Assembly (NCBI GenBank): GCA_964609655.1
Contig: CAZSUA010000375.1
Location: 1-5,058 of the forward strand
Direction of reading: 5' to 3'
DNA from: JBBRRP01 sp964609655
GTDB lineage: Bacteria > Myxococcota_A > Polyangia > Polyangiales > Polyangiaceae
Length of the DNA stretch: 5,058 nt
The translations under genes were made by a program, and so were the position numbers. Below are positions 4,971-5,058 of the stretch, piece after piece (the stretch's first letter is position 1; each line of letters opens with the position of its first letter). Below the pieces are notes generated by a model. It did not search any database and was not told the DNA's origin. It saw only the letters and a program-made list of their open reading frames with translations.

Positions 4971-5058
4971 GGCGGAGGGTTATTGGGGGTTTGGCGGAGG
5001 CTCGGCGGAGGGTTATTGGGGGTTTGGCGGAGGCTCGGCGGAGGGTTATTGGGGGTTT
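4971..5058. repeat. G-rich 33-bp tandem repeat at the window end
   Basis: The unit is 33 bp, GGCGGAGGGTTATTGGGGG followed by TTTGGCGGAGGCTC, with GGCGGAGG occurring twice in each unit. Two full copies (4971-5003 and 5004-5036) and a 22-base partial (5037-5058) are identical, and the array runs off the window. Runs of three and five G recur on the plus strand, so quadruplex formation is conceivable. The period is a multiple of three, and the minus-strand cobO frame stays open through it (reading TPNNPPPSLRQ repeatedly), but a translated extension of cobO is unlikely. Confidence 0.93.

Overview
The window (57-60% GC by eye, with G/C-rich third codon positions) looks like accessory DNA from a bacterial draft or metagenome scaffold. 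It contains one 100-N gap that sits inside a tandem repeat. The best lineage hint is a minus-strand protein tail that resembles the MYXO-CTERM sorting signal (Cys, short hydrophobic stretch, Arg-rich end). That points to Myxococcota or a related delta-proteobacterial group, but it is an inference from one motif.

Layout, left to right. (1) 1-379: C-terminal end of an ABC-3 family metal permease, with an in-frame TAA at 32-34 that makes it look broken. (2) 445-1100: a two-gene type II toxin-antitoxin operon, AbrB/MazE-fold antitoxin then PIN-domain (VapC) toxin, overlapping at ATGA. (3) 1097-1803: a decayed zone. On the minus strand is a Pro-rich segment with the MYXO-CTERM-like tail, plus an upstream segment that joins it if one base is restored. 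On the plus strand is a short piece resembling the C-terminus of an HPr-kinase-related protein. (4) 1935-3407: a 490-residue membrane-anchored SAM-dependent methyltransferase of the cyclopropane-fatty-acid synthase superfamily. Its core resembles fungal sphingolipid C9-methyltransferases much more closely than E. coli Cfa. (5) 3422-3753: a 27-bp tandem array crossing the assembly gap. (6) 3773-3790: a perfect 18-bp palindrome, followed by a MarR-type regulator (3858-4241). (7) 4238-4903, minus strand: a CobO/BtuR corrinoid adenosyltransferase, tail to tail with the regulator and sharing the four bases TTAG. (8) 4971-5058: a G-rich 33-bp tandem repeat running off the window end, just upstream of cobO.

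How the parts relate: the toxin and antitoxin form one unit. The MarR protein probably binds the palindrome and represses its own gene; nothing in the sequence ties it to the methyltransferase except position. The methyltransferase is the most interesting gene, a bacterial relative of a lipid enzyme best known from fungi. No complete new multi-gene defence or biosynthetic system is visible.
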